Assembly: GCF_023091745.1 (NCBI RefSeq)
Contig: NC_068922.1
Coordinates: forward strand, 81,749,533-81,813,532
DNA from: Budorcas taxicolor
Lineage: Eukaryota; Chordata; Mammalia; Artiodactyla; Bovidae
Direction: 5' to 3'
DNA: 64,000 nt
The translations under genes and the position numbers were made by a program. Below are positions 61,300 through 64,000 of this stretch, in pieces. The first letter of the stretch is position 1. Each line of letters opens with the position of its first letter. The notes beneath the pieces were generated by a model. It saw nothing but the letters and a program-made list of their open reading frames with translations. It ran no database searches and was not told the DNA's origin.

Positions 61300-63020
61300 C
61301 TGGAGTGATGTTTTTGTTTTTTTAATTTCAAGCTGCCTCATTTCTCTTGGCTTTGTGTCAGGCGCTGTTTCTGCTTTTTTTTTCCGTTGTGTTCTTTGGG
61401 GCGAGGGAGTTGGGGAGAGAAGAGTTTACTTTGCTAATGTCAGAAATAATGGTAATGTCAGTAATGGCCACAGGGACAAGGTAAACATCTTTCTCCACAA
61501 ATATATGTCATTGGCACTGTTCTCTTATTTGATCTTTGGACTTGTTAATGCAGTAGATAATTTTACTGGAAATTGAAATCTCGCCGTGTTAAACAGCTAG
61601 ACAGGAACACCTGCTGGTGGGAAATATCCACAACTATTAAAGGCTCTTTCCTGATTTGTTTTGGTCCTTTGCTTCCCTTCTTCCTTCCTCCTCCCTTTTC
61701 TCTTTTTTTCCTTTATTTTCTTCCTTTCTTTCCCTGCTGGTTACCGTGCTTTAGCACGTTTCCTGCTGGTTACCATTTTTTAGCAACTATGTCGTGTATA
61801 ATTGTGAATGTACAAATATATAATTAGGGAGCAGTGTAAGAGAACTAACCAGTCCCTATCAACTGTAAGTTTCCTTGGTTTTCTTTTCCTGCTATGCAGA
61901 CATTCTGATCAACAGGAACAGCTTTTGTTAGGGTACTTAACCTAATGACTCTCATACAAAGGGTCAGAAATAATAGGAACTTTTTATTTTTCATAACCTA
62001 GTGGGCCAGCCAAGTGTTACAGTGTTACAGGGAGCATTTGAAAACACCATTCTAATTTTAGATTTACTCCATCATGTCAGTTGAGGAAATGGATGAGATA
62101 TCCATTCTGTGCTAGAGAGCATTCCAATAGAAAGAGGACGTGAATTATTAATGTACAAAATGTGAATTATTCATAAGGATCAGTTTATGCCACATTGTGA
62201 CACATGGTGATTTATTTGAAAAACTAGTTGCCAAAACTTTCTAGTTTATAGTAATTGAGACTTTTTCCTGTACTATTACTACTGATACAGCATAGTCCCA
62301 TGTGTGTGCCAGTGTTTTTGGACAGCTATATGAAGGAAACGAAGAGTAGTTTACTTTGCATTTACTTTATATTCTATAGTGTTTTGGATGCCAACAGAAG
62401 TGTACTTTCTTAGGATTTATTCACTGTGTCGGTGTTAATACCCAAATAGATTTTGGAATATTTATTGAATGATTGTTCATGGAGAGAAAAGGTCAAAAAT
62501 AATCAAAATCTAGTTTTATTTGTTCAGTTTGGTTTTCTCACCAGTCAGTTTTAAAAAGTGTTCTAAATAGTATGATTGATCATTAGAAGCTGAGGAGGCT
62601 GTTGGAACCACTGCAAGCTACAGTTTTAATGGAGGCGTCAAGAAGAATGCATTGGGAAAATGGCACAGGGACCTTCAGTCTAAAGAAAGAAATGTTAGTG
62701 GAGCTGATCGAGGCAGAAGATAGCTGAGAACAGCAAGCAGCAAGTGTAAGTCTCGAAGAGTAGCAGGACTTTCTGTTAGCACACTGCAGGTGCTCAGTTC
62801 GTGCAAGCTGAACACGGATCGAACTAAGTGACCGCCTGACTTTGCAATTCATCAGCCTCTTGAAGAACCAGTGTGGCACGGTGGCTTTATTAATGGAATC
62901 CAGACAAGTGTCTGAGGATTAGAACCATGTTTAGGAGAGTTTATAATTAAACAAGAAAACAACATTTCATGGTGAGCAGCTGTTGTACCTAGGAATGCCC
63001 CTGCAGATTTGGAAAAAGAA
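61300..63020. other. DOK5 intron 1, no recognised repeat
   Basis: AT-rich intronic DNA. It includes a T/C-rich tract at 61660-61735, with CCTGCTGGTTACC repeated at 61732 and 61762. The stretch 62580-62900 is less AT-rich and has no identified origin. Confidence 0.45.
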
Positions 63021-63024
63021 GAAA

Positions 63025-63170
63025 AGAGACAAACTCTCCTTCTGTTACTTGTTAGCTTTGTGACCCTTGACTTCTCTTGGCCTCAGTTTTCTTATCTATA
63101 CAGTGGATGGTGTTTAACGATGCTGTGAACTTCAGATAAGATAATATCTATGAAAATGCACTGAGAGCAT
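63025..63170 (+). mobile_element. MIR SINE fragment
   Basis: TGTTACTTGTTAGCTTTGTGACC, CTTGGCCTCAGTTTTCTTATC, GATGCTGTGAACTTCAGATAAG follow the MIR core in sense orientation. Confidence 0.65.
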
Positions 63171-63496
63171 ACAGCTTTGGTTCTGATTGCCTCATTTCTT
63201 TGGTATAATTAGAGATGAGTTAGGGTTGGTGGAAGGATATAGGAATTATTGATTTCCTTATCTTTCTACCTAGAAGTGTCCAAAGGCGTATATATTTATG
63301 CAGTTTTCATTGGATGCAGTTTTTACAAATACAGTACATTAAGTGATTTGTGATATTTTTGTTGTTGTTATTTAATACTGATTTATTTCTCACGAGGGAC
63401 CAAGAAAATATACACTGCAAACATGCGGCGCCGTCTGCAAGGGGCTCCTGTCACAGTCACAGGCCGACTATTATTGAGTTCCTCGTCCTCACTTGG

Positions 63497-63716
63497 TGTG
63501 TGCCGAGTCTGTGAGTCGTGCCCGACTCTGCGACGCTGTGGACCGTATCCTGTCGGGCTCCTCTGTCCGTGGGATTCTCCAGGCAAGAATCCTGGAGTGG
63601 GTTGCCAGGCCCGCCTCCAGGGGATCTTCCCCACTCAGGGACTGAACCCGCGGCTCTTACGTCTCCTGCACTGGGAGGCGGGTTCTTTACCACTAGCGCC
63701 ACCTGGGAAGCCCTGC
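63497..63716 (-). mobile_element. Bov-tA SINE in DOK5 intron 1
   Basis: GTGTGTGCCGAGTCTGTGAGTC, GGGCTCCTCTGTCCGTGG, AGAATCCTGGAGTGGGTTGCC, GGGACTGAACCCGCGGCTC, CACTAGCGCCACCTGGGAAGCCC. Inserted antisense to the gene; CpG-rich and so relatively young. Confidence 0.94.
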
Positions 63717-63761
63717 CCTCACACACACTTGTAGTTATCCCCACAAAAACACAGTATGCAA

Positions 63762-63782
63762 GGCACACACACACACACACAT
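63762..63782 (+). repeat. (CA)n microsatellite, short
   Basis: GCACACACACACACACACAC then ATACAC; about 10 repeats near the preceding SINE. Confidence 0.9.
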
Positions 63783-64000
63783 ACACAAATATAATACATT
63801 TAAGTGATTTTTCAACAAGGCATGAGACATTCTAAGACCATCCCTGTTCAGATGGGCCTCGGTAAGTGGTCACCTTTAGTTGAGATACTAAGCCGTTTAA
63901 GTGGTTAAGCAGTCAAATATTTGTAGTCTTGCTTTTTTCTATAAACATCAAAAAGCTTAGAAATGCACCTCGTTTACCTCAGAAGAAGCCTCTGTATCTT

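Larger units (their letters stand above)
60247..64000 (+). other. DOK5: DOK5 intron 1 (5' part)
   Basis: From the GTGAGT donor to the window end. The first ~900 bp belong to the CpG island and include the 19-bp minisatellite. From 61,300 on, composition returns to AT-rich. Contains a MIR fragment, a Bov-tA SINE and a short CA tract. No further exon was recognised, consistent with a long first intron. Confidence 0.8.

Overview
The window is nuclear DNA of a bovid ruminant (cattle, sheep, goat or a close relative). It is packed with repeats confined to or typical of ruminants: BovB (RTE-type) LINE copies with recognisable endonuclease and reverse-transcriptase reading frames, tRNA-Glu-derived Bov-tA SINEs, and cetartiodactyl CHR-type SINEs. 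Older mammalian debris lies underneath (L1, MIR, hAT and Tigger DNA transposons, MaLR-like LTRs). Nothing bacterial or viral in origin is present apart from these old LTR remnants. I cannot tell cattle from sheep or goat by reading alone.

Layout. Positions 1 to about 59,190 are intergenic: no exon with protein similarity, splice sites and open frame was recognisable. About half of the region is identifiable transposon sequence. The notable structures are: a BovB fragment at the left edge (1-1298); a tRNA-Asp(GTC) pseudogene at 6191-6258; a BovB/SINE chimeric open frame (12286-13011); a CHR SINE carrying a 22-bp minisatellite (about 21947-22091); an LTR split by later insertions (29141-30145); a complete but rearranged BovB (31200-36046), whose 5' part is on + while the remaining 2.84 kb is inverted and abuts a second truncated copy; a BovB (51815-54640) interrupted by a 5'-inverted, twin-primed BovB with matching 12-bp flanks; and two long AGC tracts acting as Bov-tA tails.

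Positions about 59,200-61,160 form a CpG island holding the only host gene seen, the first coding exon of DOK5 on the + strand. The ATG is at 60181, the exon ends at 60246 with a GTGAGT donor, and the rest of the window is intron 1. Upstream of the ATG are GC boxes, a 237-bp-period C-rich tandem array able to form G-quadruplexes on the complementary strand, and a perfect 14-bp palindrome. Just inside intron 1 is a 19-bp minisatellite of 12.8 copies with no differences seen.

Working together: only the DOK5 promoter/exon looks functional for the host. The rest is a record of LINE-driven insertion. BovB supplies the machinery, Bov-tA uses it, and nested insertions, inversions and chimeras give a relative time order. 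The most unusual features are the rearranged BovB pair and the two variable-looking repeat arrays around the DOK5 start.
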